A stretch of 64,000 bases of DNA, from NCBI RefSeq assembly GCF_002994745.2, contig NC_037089.1, positions 3,202,001 through 3,266,000 of the forward strand, read 5' to 3'. Positions 1 through 10,883 of the stretch are shown here, one piece after another. The DNA is from Rosa chinensis. Taxonomy: Eukaryota > Streptophyta > Magnoliopsida > Rosales > Rosaceae. The first letter of the stretch is position 1, and the number at the start of each line of letters is the position of its first letter. A program made the position numbers and the translations under genes. The notes under the pieces are model-generated. The model worked only from the letters and a program-made list of their open reading frames with translations, made no database searches and was not told the origin of the DNA.

Positions 1-913
1 ATTTGGTCTTCTTGTTTAAACCATGGACAAAATCTATTCCAAAAAAAAAAAGAAAAAAAAAAGGACAAATTATTGTATGGTTTATTGTATATGTGGTGAT
101 TCAAAAGAATATGATCGACTCTTATATTTGCTCCGCAGATTTGTTGGTATTTCATTTGCCATGTTGTAGTCCAGAACAATAAACTATGATGGTAGATCAG
201 CAGAGTTATTTTCATCATTTTAAGTAAGACTAATTGTAATCAATGATGATCGATGAGCAAAGTTAACTTATCCATTTTTACCCTAATCACTCACTTAGCA
301 TCTTTGTCTTAACAACTTAGCTAGCTCAAAAGCACAACCACTCTACCAAGGTCCCAAAAATATGATGCCAAAAATACCCTAATCATATCTTGGTTCACTT
401 AAACAATATCACAACAACTTGCGTTAGCATTTTGGAGATTACAAATTCTAACTCACCGTAGCAGTACAAGAATTGAGAACATTTAAGCTTCACTCACGTT
501 AGAGATTTTTCAAGACTAAAAGTTCTCTTGTTGGACTGTAGTATGGTTACGTGGATCAGAATCAATTTAGTCACACGAGAATAACTCAAGTGCTATAACC
601 AGTCGGATAATGAATAGATTAAATGAGTTCTTTTCCTCCTTAGGTGCTCAATCATTTAATTTCTAGAATGCTTCTCTTTCCCGTGCAGTCTTTCACTCTA
701 CTGTCACATCTTGCTTTCGCATCAATCTAAAACCGCTCTCTTGCCATTTCTTTTGGCTAAGCAACCTTTTTTTAAAGTCAAAGTTCGTCACATATTCTCA
801 TATTTTTAAGGACAACTTCCCTTTGACGGATAGACATATACAACAGAAAAGGTTCTTGTTAACAAACAAAAAAATTACATAAATAATCACTACACTATGA
901 CCCATCTAAAATT
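1..913. repeat. 0.9-kb direct repeat, copy 1 (flanks LINE)
   Basis: This stretch recurs almost unchanged at 6783-7692, with only scattered SNPs and a few indels in the A-rich run. The match stops at the shared word ctaaaatttta, after which copy 1 enters LINE sequence and copy 2 enters unrelated AT-rich DNA. No gene is intact here. Positions about 665-800, read on the minus strand, are a decayed relative of the last exon of the Sel1-like gene at 61107-61357: the words MARERF, a Cys-Asp pair and a Glu-Lys-His end can still be recognised between stops. The left boundary may lie before the window. Confidence 0.75.
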
Positions 914-1069
914 TTACACTATGATCGTACCAGGGTAATTGGGTTTTGAAAGTGAGCCTCAAATATATGCTTGTTCCTCCATTTCCATATGAACTAGCAT
1001 ATGAAAACAAATTAAGGTAGAGCACCACAGATTCCCAGCATTACATTTGGATTTGCAAAGAAGATTAGT

Positions 1070-2177
1070 CTACAACCAACCTTCCCAACTCATGGAAAAA
1101 GTAAATCTAACCGACTGAAGTAAAGTGAAAGAATTCCACACATTAGCAGCAGCAGGGCAATCTTTAAACAGATGAGAAAGGGACTCACTATTGCTGCGGC
1201 ATATAGGACAAGTATCATCATGGGTGAGATTCCTTTTAACTCTGTGAGCATTGGTGAGAAGTTTACCATGACAGAGAACCCATAGAAATGTCTTGAGCTT
1301 TGGGGGAATTTGCATTTTCCAAATAAATTTCCAAGGAGAGTTACTTTGATCATAGTCCTCAAAGAAAATGTTGTAAGCTGACTTGACTGAAAATGAACCA
1401 TTAGAAGTGCAGCCTCAAATTTGAATGTGATTTCCACAACCATCAAAACCAGGAGGAATGCGCAAAATTTGATCAATAATATCAGCAGGGAGACAAGAGG
1501 AAAGCAAATTTAAGTCTCATCCATTATCATTCCAAAAGCTACAGATAGTAGCATTAATATTAACAGTAGAATCTGGCAAGACATAATTGATAAGGGGAAT
1601 AGGAGGGAACCAGCCGTCAGTCCAAAATCTAATTGTTCTACCATCACCAACCCTCCAAATTAAACCTTTTTTCAACAAGTTAACACCATGAAGAACACTT
1701 CTCCAAGTACTAGAACAATCCTTAGATTGCTGATAGTTTTGACCAAACAAAAAGCTATGTTTCAGATACTTTTCTCTATAAATTGAAGCCCACAAACCAG
1801 TATCATTTTGAAATAACCTCCAACCAGCCTTAGCAAGCATAGATTGATTCATATCAGAAGATTTCTTGATACCTAAACCACCGAGATTCTTAGGCAAACA
1901 AACAGTATCCCAGTTCACCAAATGAATTTTTTTTCTTACTGTCATTATCACCCCACAAAAAGTTTCTATTTATTTTGTCTAAGTCATCACAAATATACAT
2001 GGGCAATCTAGCAGTCTGCATAGCATAATTAGGAATAGCAGCAGTAACTGAATGAATTAAAGTCAATCTGCCAGCTAAACTTAGAACTTTGCATTTCCAA
2101 CCAGCCAATCGACTTTGAACTTTATCCAAGATGCTAGCATAAGTAAACTTAGTAACACGAGAATGAATTAGAGGCAT
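1070..2177 (-). pseudogene. LINE ORF2 C-terminal region with zf-RVT
   Basis: Shifted frames carry the conserved post-RT region (LAGWKCKVLSLAGRLTLI, GGLGIKK, RFWTDGW) and then the zf-RVT domain with its CPIC and later His and Cys ligands, at about 1150-1300. Several frameshifts and a stop break the chain near 1480, 1520 and 1930. The sequence ends near 1070 without an RNase H domain. Confidence 0.75.
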
Positions 2178-2179
2178 AC

Positions 2180-3707
2180 CTAAGTATTTTCCCAGATCAG
2201 TAATAAGAGGAAAGCCACAAGTGGTGCTGATATCCGAAGCAAGCTCTTTGCTCGTGTTAGGGGAGCAGAAGATGAGAGACTTTTCATAACTGATTGAGAC
2301 GCTTTAACAGCTTTCCAAACTCCAACATCAACAGCAGATTTAATTAAATGGGACAATTTCTCCATGCAAAGAACAAAGATATAGGGTGAAAGAGGATCAC
2401 CTTGTCTTATTCCTCTTTGAGCTTTAAAAGATTGAGTAAGCTCACCATTAAGACAAATTTGAAAGCTTGTAGAGGTAACACAACTCATAATAAGTTTCAC
2501 AAGAGGTTGAGGGAGAAGAGATTCATATAAAACCGACTCAATGAAATGCCAGCTAAGACGATCATATGCTTTAGATAAATCAACCTTCCAAGCAAAAAAA
2601 ACCTTTCTTGCCAGCAGATTTCTTGAATTTAAAGAGAACTTCCTGAGCAATCATTATATTGTCTGAAATTTGTCTACCAGGGACATAACTAACCTGATTA
2701 GGGCTGATTAGCTTTTGCATCAACGGTCGAATTCTTGCCACAATGATTTTTGAAATTACCTTATAAACAGTATTGCACAAGCTGATAGGTCTGAATTGCA
2801 CCATGCTTTGAGGTCCACTCACTTTAGGAATTAAAGAGATAATGGTATGATTTAAACCACAAGGAATTTCACCAGAAGTAAAGGCATTCTGCACAAGAGA
2901 AAGAACTTCTGTAGCATAAATACTCCAAAACTTTTGGTAGAAAGCAGCAGGAAAGCCATCGAAGCCAGGAGCTTTGAGACCTCCAATTGAGAACATGGCA
3001 GTTTTAACCTCATACATACCAATTGGAGTACATAGACCAATCAGCTCATCAGATTCAAGAGTAGGAAAAAGCCAAGGAATAACAAATCTGGGATCATTAG
3101 TGGTAGAATCAGAAAAAAGCTTTTGGAAAAAAGCAACAGCAATGTCTTTTAAAGAATCTGTCTTAGTTTGCCAAGCCCCATTTTCATCAAATAATCCTTC
3201 AATTTTATTCCTCCTCCTCCTCACAAGAGTACTCAAGTGAAAGAACCTAGTATTTCTATCACCTCCTTGTAACCATTTATCTCTCGATTTTTGTTTCCAA
3301 AAAAGATTTTCCTGATCTCTCAAAGTTTCATACTCAGTCATAAGCTTAGCTTCAAGTTTGAGAAGAAAAGGATTGCTGTACCTGTCTGTAGCTCTTTGAA
3401 TTCCACCAATGCGGGCAAGTAGCTGTCTTTTCCTTTTGAAGATATTACCAAAAGTATGTTGATTCCAGTCCAAAAGAGCATGAGAAAGAGCATTAGTTTT
3501 TTCAACAAAAGAACCATGAGAATTTTTCCAGGTAGTATCAACATAAGGAGCAAAATCATTGTGAGTCATCCACATAGCCTGAAATCTAAAAGGGATAGCA
3601 GCTCTATTCACAGAGTTATTAGAATGAAGTTGTAAAAGAATAGGACAATGATCAGATTTCATTTTAGCTAAATGTCTAATAAAAGCATCAGGAAAGGAAG
3701 ATCTCAA
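2180..3707 (-). pseudogene. LINE reverse transcriptase domain, catalytic block deleted
   Basis: The frame from 3707 to about 2580 has linker and RT-N sequence, including APGFDGFPAAFYQ and FRPISLCN. After a frameshift near 2600 it continues with motif A (VDLSKAYDRLSW) and motif B (QGDPLSPYIF). The following motif C (FADD in plant LINEs) is missing. At about 2285 the protein jumps from the motif B region straight to the thumb-side sequence EKSLIFCSPNTSKE, read in another frame. About 50 residues appear deleted, including two catalytic aspartates, so this copy cannot reverse transcribe. Confidence 0.85.
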
Positions 3708-4662
3708 TCACAAGTGCAAAAAGCTCTGTCCAGTCTTTCTTTAATTCTATTATTAGACCAAGTAAACTTGGATCCAATGAATCCCATATCAATTAAGGAG
3801 TAATGATCTACCCACTGCTTAAGACCTCCAATTCTTCCACGCATAGAACCAAAATTTTTATCAGCAGAGGAATAAAGCTCATTGTAATCACCAATAAAAA
3901 TCCAAGGCAGCTGATGTGTTGAAACCAGGTGATCAAAATAATTCCATAGATTACTTCTAACAGAGTTAGTAGGACTAGCATAAAGCACAGTGAGCATCCA
4001 ATTGATACCATCAGGGAAAGTAACTTTAAGGGCATGTTTACTTACTTGGAATGGGAGGGAATGATTACGGGGTAAAAACATTCCTGCGTTTACTAACACA
4101 TAAAGGAATCGGAATGATTCCGGGTAAAAGAATTTCTGCGTTTACTAACACATGAAGGAATCGGAATGGATGTAGGTCCCACCTCCTTATCAGGAATCGA
4201 TTCCTGAATACTCAGGAATTCGATTACGAAGGGGGGAGATGGGTTTAGGAATCATTCCTCCGGAATCAATACCGATTCCTTTCTTCTCTCATTCCACTTG
4301 TCTCCGATTCATGATTATTTTCCATTCCAAGTAAGTAAACGTGCCATAACTGTGATTGATTGACAATTTTTATCGACAAAATGGATATTACAGAGATTAG
4401 AGTTCCAAAAGAGCCAAATGCCACCAGAAAAACCATTGGCTTCAACAATTGTATAATCAGAAAATCCAAGAGATATGAGTGAATCTTTAGCTCTAGAAAA
4501 TTGGACCCGAGGTTCACAAACAGCCAAAATATCAATTGAATGTAATTTAACAAGATCTGTAATGTCAGATCTAAACTTCTCACTTCCTGCACCTCTAGAA
4601 TTCCATAAGAGAACTTTACTCATTGGAAAGCAGATAATGTGAGAGTTGAAACCCAAAGTCAA
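3704..4662 (-). pseudogene. LINE ORF2 endonuclease domain, split by a MITE
   Basis: The N-terminal part carries WNSRGAG, a CEPR motif holding the expected catalytic Glu, and SGGIWLFW, all typical of the endonuclease/exonuclease/phosphatase domain of plant LINEs. The frame is interrupted at 4346-4030 by a Tourist-like MITE and resumes with VTFPDGINW, IFIGDYNE and WSNNR-type motifs. If the MITE and one TAA copy are ignored, the frame reads straight across the site, so the MITE came later. A frameshift near 3705 separates this part from the RT region. Confidence 0.8.
4030..4346. mobile_element. Tourist/PIF-Harbinger-like MITE with TAA duplication
   Basis: A 317-bp element bounded by near-perfect terminal inverted repeats: gggcatgtttacttacttgg at the left and its complement, with one mismatch plus an end difference, at the right. 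TAA occurs at 4027-4029 and again at 4347-4349, the 3-bp duplication expected of PIF/Harbinger elements. Inside, about 4070-4125 and 4125-4170 form an imperfect tandem duplication. No coding capacity. It sits inside the LINE endonuclease frame. Confidence 0.9.
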
Positions 4663-6614
4663 TTATCAACCATATCCTCCACATTGGAGGATAGGTTAGT
4701 ATTCTCACCAGAGACAATAGATATCATGTTGTTCAAGTTATCAAAAGCAAAGACAGAACATACCTGGCCATTGCTAATAGAACTATCATTAGGCGAATCC
4801 ATTTCAGTGCAAGATGACTCCAAATTTGTACAGCTCTCAGGAGGGCAATTCCCAAATTCGACAGAGAAATTGGATGGAGGATGTGAATCTTGAATTGAGA
4901 TGGAAGGAGCTGGAGAGTTATTTTTGTCAGTGGTATTAGGCTGAGATGATGCAATTGACTTCTTCACTGTGGAGCTCACAGCGTATTTTCTAGGAGTCTG
5001 AGTCGAACTTTTTCCAACATTGAAAATAGGCACAAGTGGTCTCAAATTAGACTTTCCATTAGTTATGTCTTTGAGAGGCTTTTTAAGAGATCCATGAGAT
5101 TTACTAGCTGAGGTGCTCTTGCTAGATGTAGAAGCTTGCTGCGAATTATCAAAAATGGTCTTATTGGCTTTCTTTTGAACTTGTTTCCACATATGCACTA
5201 CTGCAGGTTCAGAATTGTCTTTAGCATTCAGAGAGTAAATAGTAGTAGATTGTACCTCTTTGAGAGCATTATCCTCACCTTCAACAAAGGTCTCAAGAAG
5301 AGCGAATCTCGAACCAGATTGCACAGATGCACTGTTAGCAGGAATCTTGCTAGAGTTGGCTTTTTTGTTTTTATAGGACAGGAGCATCCATGGTCCATGA
5401 CCAAGAACAGTTGCTTTCACAACCTTATCAGCAATTTCCATGTCACTACTCTGATGGCCAGCTTTGATAGGCAAAGCAACTTCAGTGGGATATTGACTAG
5501 AGTTTATTGCAGAAGAAACTGGGGGCGTAGAAGTCTTAGCATTCACATGAGTGTCAACATCAGGAGTAGGTCTAAGAGGTGCAGAGTGAGGGCAATTATC
5601 TTTGGCATGTCCATAGCAGCCACAATTGAAACAAATTAGAGATATTCCCTCATAAACAACACCATAGGCAACCCCTTCAATCTCCACAAAAGGTTTCAAA
5701 GGTACCTGTAGATCAATTTCAACACAAATTATGGCAAATTTCCCTCGAGCTTGAGCTAAAGTTAGCCTATCAACTTTGATAACAGTTCCCAGAACTTTAC
5801 CCACCACCTTAAGTGTATAATCCTTGAAATATCTAACAGGTACACCCAAAATTCTCACCCATACAGCCATATTATTTATTTTTTCATTATTGGGATCAAA
5901 ATTGGGACGCCATTTTTGAACAACCAAGGTTTGTCCAGCCAGAATCCAAGGACCTCCACATAGGGCAACATTAAGATCAGATTCCAGAGTAAATTTAACT
6001 ATGTAGAAGTCATTGGGTAAGTCGATCAGCTGCCAAGGGCCTTGAGGGTTCCATTTTCGTTTGAGACCACTATGCATAAACGTATAAGCATTCTTGACAT
6101 TAGGCTTTCCCATCAATTTCACAATAACAGCACAAGGCCACTCGATATCTAGTTTATCATTGACTCGTTGAGAAAAACAAACATTCGGAGCAATCGTACT
6201 TTCAGTGATAGTGTAGTCCTCATCAGTCATCACAAAATCTTCAATTGCAGCTTTGCCATAGTGACTGAGGGGGTTGAGGAGACGAGCCGCATAGCTAGTC
6301 TAATCAAGAGAATGACCAGGTAAAGGAGAGGCAGGTTCGGCATCGGTGATTTGTGCTGCCATGAGTTTATAGCAGAGAACATCATTTGCTCGGAATCGCT
6401 TGTTTTGATTTGCATAAATAGGGTCATCTCCGCCACTCCCCGGCGGGAGGGCGGAGAAGGTGAAAATAGGAGAGGACGCCGTCACAAGAGAAGGAGCGGA
6501 GTGCTCAATCGGTGGTGAAATCAACGTCGTGATGGTGGTTGTGTAGTAGCTACGAACGAGGTGAAGAGGAGAGAAAATTCGCCGCGCGTGAAGCGCGTAG
6601 TCAAGAGAGTCCAC
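4659..6614 (-). pseudogene. LINE ORF1, DUF4283/zinc-knuckle RNA-binding protein
   Basis: The reading frame opens at 6614 and has a single in-frame TAG at about 6300. It then runs open to 4659, with an internal Met at 6233 and 524 residues after it. Residues about 20-165 of that part resemble the DUF4283 domain of plant LINE ORF1 proteins. A CCHC zinc knuckle (CFNCGCYGHAKDNC) lies near residue 204. The C-terminal half is Ser/Lys-rich and low in complexity. In this family ORF1 binds the element RNA for retrotransposition. The ORF1 stop overlaps the ORF2 start at 4659-4662. The internal stop probably abolishes the full-length product. Confidence 0.8.
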
Positions 6615-6782
6615 ACGTCACGCTTGATTACTGAAGACTTTGGACTTTGGAGGAGTACTTTCTTCACTGTATGTTTCCAAGGAACAATAACTGAATTTTG
6701 TTTTAATTAAGGAATTTGAAAATTTTCGGTCAAAACAAAATATTTGTTTGAAATCAAAATAATGTACTTGAATTTCAAATGA

Positions 6783-7692
6783 TTTGGTCTTCTTGTTTAA
6801 ACCATGGACAAAATCTATTCCAAAAAAAAAAAAAAGGACAAATTATTGTATGGTTTATTGTATATGTGGTGATTCAAAAGAATATGATTGACTCTTATAT
6901 TTGCTCCGCAGATTTGTTGGTATTTCATTTGCCATGTTGTAGTCCAGAACAATAAACTATGATGGTAGATCAGCAGTGTTATTTTCATCATTTTAAGTAA
7001 GACTAATTGTAATCAATGATGATCGATGAGCAAAGTTAACTTATCCATTTTTACCCTAATCACTCACTTAGCATCTTTGTCTTAACAACTTAGCTAGCTC
7101 AAAAAGCACAACCACTCAACCAAGGTCCCAAAAATATGATGCCAAAAATACCCTAATCATATCTTGGTTCACTTAAACAATATCACAACAACTTGCGTTA
7201 GCATTTTGGAGATTACAAAGTCTAACTCACCGCAGCAGTACAAGAATTGAGAACATTTAAGCTTCACTCACGTTAGAGATTTTTCAAGACTAAAAGTTCT
7301 CTTGTTGGACTGTAGTATGGTTACGTGGATCAGAATCAGTTTAGTCACATGAGAATAACTCAAGTGCTATAACCAGTGGGATAATGAATAGATTAAATGA
7401 GTTCTTTTCCTCCTTAGGTGCTCAATCATTTAATTTCTAGAATGCTTCTCTTTCCCGTGCAGTCTTTCACTCTACTGTCACATCTTGCTTTCGCATCAAT
7501 CTAAAACCGCTCTCTTGCCATTTCTTTTGGCTAAGCAACCTTTTTTTAAAGTCAAAGTTCGTCACATACTCTCATATTTTTAAGGACAACTTCCCTTTGA
7601 CGGATAGACATATACAACAGAAAAGATTCTTGTTAATAAACAAAAAAATTACATAAATAATCACTACACTATGACCCATCTAAAATTTTAGT
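6783..7692. repeat. 0.9-kb direct repeat, copy 2
   Basis: Second copy of the sequence at 1-913. It differs by a few SNPs (for example accagtcgg versus accagtggg) and by the length of the A run near the left end. The decayed Sel1-like exon remnant is at about 7440-7580 on the minus strand. Between the LINE 5' end (about 6645) and this repeat lie about 137 bp of AT-rich DNA with no recognised feature. Confidence 0.75.
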
Positions 7693-8384
7693 CATTGACT
7701 TTTGAAAAATTTAACTTTAGTTACTTATATTTAACTTTCCACTACATTTTTGTTATTGCAGTCAAATTCATTATTAAACATCATTAAAACTAATGAAATG
7801 ACCAAAGTGAAATGAGAGTCGGAGATATATTGTCATCTTTTTAAAAGAATTGCGGATAAAAAAAAAAGATTAAGTTGCTTTCTCATGTAACTATTGACAT
7901 CTTTCAAAATTCACAACCGATAGTATTAGAACGAATAGGGATAAAATTAATCACAAATTTGATCATCACAATTGTCAAAATTTGGTGGTGAATCCAAATT
8001 CGATAAATTCGGTGAAGAACAACAGTGCTGCTCAAGCCAGAAATGTAAACTTTTTACGTTGCTCACATAATCAAATGACAAGATACTCTATCAAGTAATC
8101 TAGGCCCATTCAGAGATCACTGGTTTTGCCGAACAAAGATCTATTACTACTACAAAAGATCAAAGTAATTACCATTCTAGTTAATTGCAAGGTCTGGTTG
8201 TCATTGCAGTGCGGGGCATAGGATAGATATTTCACAACAAATTCAATGAATGATGGATGATAATCATCAAGCTGGAATAACCAAGCAGAAGAAGGAAATC
8301 TAGATAGATAGTTGGATTACAAATTAAAGGATCATACGTACAGAATAGCACAGAAGATGAACATAAAACAATTTAGTACAATTA
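7693..8384. other. Non-coding spacer with a segmental-duplication trace
   Basis: AT-rich, no gene seen. About 8025-8170 closely resembles 61960-62110 next to the Sel1-like gene, including a shared 'ctgctcaagcca' and 'aggcccattcagagatc'. From about 8128 onward the sequence is shared with 57000 onward (unit B). The kelch 3' flank was therefore duplicated together with its gene. Confidence 0.6.
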
Positions 8385-9596
8385 TTAGAGCACAAAGCAA
8401 CCAAGTTGGCTAGGCGGTAGGGAACAGGATGGACCGGTATAGTATTCGAAAATGCGAGGAGGCTGGAATCGGACAGTAAAACAATTCTCCTTGTCATCGT
8501 TCACCTTGGAGATATCAAACTCAAATTGAAATGGTATAGCAGCACTTTGTATGGTATGAATCGCAGGCTCGTACCGTACATCCTCTTCATACGTGTTTTT
8601 GAAAGGGGTGGCGACAATGCAAACATTGTTTCCACCTAGATGGAAGAAATGATGGTCCCATGCTTCACGAGGGAGCTCTGGCCGCTTCAGCACATGGATT
8701 TCACTGATATTTTCTTGGTTTTCATCCAAGGACATGAGATAAACTACTAGCCTAGTCCCGGGCCAGAGACAGGTAGCGGTAAACATTAATTTCTTGTTAT
8801 GGTGTTCCGGCTGCGGCAGGTCCAGCACTAGAGCTTTGTCATGAAATGGAAAAGGGCCGCCTTGGCACATACTGGGGACTCTGTTCCATTCCTCTTTCTT
8901 TGGTTCGGCGGCACCAAGGTCAAAGCAGTGTATCGAGTGCCCTTCACTGGACGCAAACAACTTGGTGCCCGCAATAGCATAAGAGAACCAGCGAGCACCT
9001 GTAGGGAAGTTTGGCAGGGGCGACCAAGTCCCCTGTTTGGGGTCAAATACCTCGAAACTTCCAAGAATGTGGGGACCACTGGACAGAGTGTAAAGTTTTT
9101 CGGCCACCTCAGCCATTAACGGCTGACATTTCCCTTTGTGTAAAGTCTCCTTCATCTTGACTATGCCGTGTTTGGGGTCCTTGGTATCAAAGGCATAAAC
9201 GTCTGTGCTGTAATCACTGCTTAATGGACCTAACGGTCCGAAGTCGCGTTTCAAGCCGCCGGTAAAAACAAACTTGGAGCCCAAAACACCGCAACCAGCT
9301 TTACCTCGGAGATGTACGATGGGCCTATTCGCCACTTGCCGTAGTCCTAGTTTCACCGACGGCGATGATGTCAGCAAATCGCTAAGATTGATGGCGCGAA
9401 CAACATAAGCACCCCAAAAGCGGTTGGCGACTTGTACAGTTTTATAACCTTCATAGATACAAATACATAGAGTCTTATTAACTAAGTCGTCTTCCTCCAG
9501 CAACTTCAAGCTGCTTGTGTGCATATGGCGGTGCCGCCTTTCTTCTTCTTCATCTTCTTCACCGTAGCTTCCCGGGTTTAACGGTTTTTCGGTCAT
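8385..9596 (-). CDS. Kelch-like beta-propeller protein, copy A
   Basis: Single-exon gene of 403 codons. The segment FEVFDPKQGTWSPLPNFP followed by YAIAGTKLF is a kelch/galactose-oxidase type blade. Similar blades (DVYAFDTKDP, IHCFDLG) occupy residues about 110-260. No F-box is visible. An upstream in-frame ATG at 9665 would give 426 residues, but it lies upstream of a TATA box (9649-9658), and copy B has ATA there, so 9596 is preferred. Nearly identical to copy B (57249-58460) and diverged from copy C (34672-36027). All three end in GCFVL, a CaaX-type tail predicting C-terminal prenylation with Leu at X (geranylgeranyl type). Function unknown; kelch propellers usually bind partner proteins. 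Confidence 0.85.
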   Translation of the reverse strand: MTEKPLNPGSYGEEDEEEERRHRHMHTSSLKLLEEDDLVNKTLCICIYEGYKTVQVANRFWGAYVVRAINLSDLLTSSPSVKLGLRQVANRPIVHLRGKAGCGVLGSKFVFTGGLKRDFGPLGPLSSDYSTDVYAFDTKDPKHGIVKMKETLHKGKCQPLMAEVAEKLYTLSSGPHILGSFEVFDPKQGTWSPLPNFPTGARWFSYAIAGTKLFASSEGHSIHCFDLGAAEPKKEEWNRVPSMCQGGPFPFHDKALVLDLPQPEHHNKKLMFTATCLWPGTRLVVYLMSLDENQENISEIHVLKRPELPREAWDHHFFHLGGNNVCIVATPFKNTYEEDVRYEPAIHTIQSAAIPFQFEFDISKVNDDKENCFTVRFQPPRIFEYYTGPSCSLPPSQLGCFVL

Positions 9597-9648
9597 GGTG
9601 TTTTTCCTCCCAAAGAAGGATGATAATACGGTTCGGGGTCTTCGGGCC

Positions 9649-9658
9649 TTATATAAAG
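9649..9658 (-). promoter_or_regulatory. TATA box of kelch copy A
   Basis: On the minus strand the sequence reads CTTTATATAA, about 55 bp before the ATG at 9596. Copy B has CTTTATAAAAGG at the equivalent place (58511-58522). The position fits a short leader and argues against translation starting at 9665. Confidence 0.6.
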
Positions 9659-9665
9659 ATGTCAT

Positions 9666-10359
9666 TCCTTATCACAGATGGATTTACATCCTAATAACAA
9701 TCGGATTCGAATGACAGTACACCTAATTATTATTGGATTGGGAAGAGTACGTAGTTTGTGTATCTCTTTATACTAATAATTTAAAATTGTATAATTATTT
9801 TAAATTGTTAGATTTCATTATCTTTTTCTTTTTTTGTTAGATTTCATTATCTTTTAGAGGAGATGCTTTAGAATCCTCTAATATATGGGTTTCTAGCTTA
9901 GGGTGAGAAGGGTGATTTTCAGAAGATTCTTAATTAGTCTTTAAGTCTTAACTCGCTATAAACCTTAATGGAATGAAATAAAATTGACACTTCTCAATTT
10001 TCAAAAAATCATTATTTATTCTTAGTTTTCAAAATTTAGTGTAATTCCCAATAAAAAAAAGTGTAATTTTATCTTAATTAGTCTTAATTATTTTTGAACT
10101 TTAATGGAATGAAATAATATTTTACACTATTAATACATTACATATGTCCAATTAATACAAATCTTTTCAAGGTTTTCTTATCTTATTGATCAATATATGT
10201 CCATAATGGCATTATGCCCATATACGCATATTTACTATTCTTTGTTAATATGCTAAATCAAAGTAACACATTCTTTTCCTTATTTACCGGTCATCTCATC
10301 AAATCCTAAAATTTAGTCAACGTAATTTAAGGGTTTTCAATTTCTGCATTAGAGCATAT
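9666..10359. other. AT-rich intergenic DNA with an empty LINE target site
   Basis: No gene seen. It matches 58525-58998 up to ccaattaatacaaat and then continues into sequence shared with 45440 onward. Copy A is therefore the uninterrupted (empty) version of the site where the unit B LINE inserted. Confidence 0.7.
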
Positions 10360-10667
10360 TCGATAGACTCTCTATTTTAGAGAGGAGAAGTTTTAAATAC
10401 ACACCCCTAATTTCTTAATACACACTCCTTACTCAATACACCTACCATTTAATTTCTCATTCTAATATTTTACTAAATACACAACCCAAATTACCTAAAT
10501 TATCCTTAAACTAAAAAACAATGAAATACAATATTATTTAACTACATTAAGGCTATTATTTAATCCGATTAGTATATATAATTGACCATATTAATTACTT
10601 GTGTTAGTTATTGGGATATCCATAAGGATTCATTATTGTTCCCTTCAAATAGATGCTTAGAAATAAG
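10360..10667. mobile_element. Left end of a hAT/MITE-like DNA element hosting the Copia insertion
   Basis: The sequence from gagcatattcgatag through the 'atacacacccctaatttc' block is repeated at about 45642-45790. Its reverse complement recurs, diverged, at about 52705-52790 on the far side of Copia copy B. That arrangement is what a TIR element split by a Copia insertion would leave. Family assignment is tentative. Confidence 0.45.
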
Positions 10668-10883
10668 TGTTCAAGGAAATCTCTATTCTGTGTTTGGTCC
10701 AAACTCTAGGTTACTTGACCTAGTGGTAATAGGGTTATATTAGAAGGATCTAGATTTCTATTCAATGTATGATTACTTTCCTTGTATAATTTGGATTCTA
10801 TGCATTGCAATCCTCTATATAAAGAGACCCCTATTATCAATGAGAATACACAGCAAATTCCTCTCAATTTCAGTTTCTCTACA
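10668..10883 (+). repeat. Copia A 5' LTR
   Basis: TG...CA-bounded 216-bp LTR with TATA box, matching 45957-46172 and 51992-52207, each also 216 bp. Confidence 0.8.

Larger units (their letters stand above)
914..6645 (-). mobile_element. LINE (L1-type non-LTR retrotransposon), defective
   Basis: Read on the minus strand, the order is ORF1 (DUF4283-like plus CCHC knuckle), apurinic-type endonuclease, reverse transcriptase and a zf-RVT domain, as in plant L1-type LINEs. The RNase H domain that often follows zf-RVT is absent. The low-coordinate (3') end has no poly(A), seen here as poly(T). Frameshifts, an in-frame stop in ORF1, a MITE in the endonuclease and loss of the RT catalytic block make it dead. 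The flanking 0.9-kb direct repeats are far too long for an ordinary LINE target duplication. Both ends are approximate. Confidence 0.85.

Noticed and set aside
9597..9665. N-terminal extension of kelch copy A from the ATG at 9665
   Set aside because: It lies upstream of and across a TATA box, and copy B has ATA at that position, so translation most likely starts at 9596.
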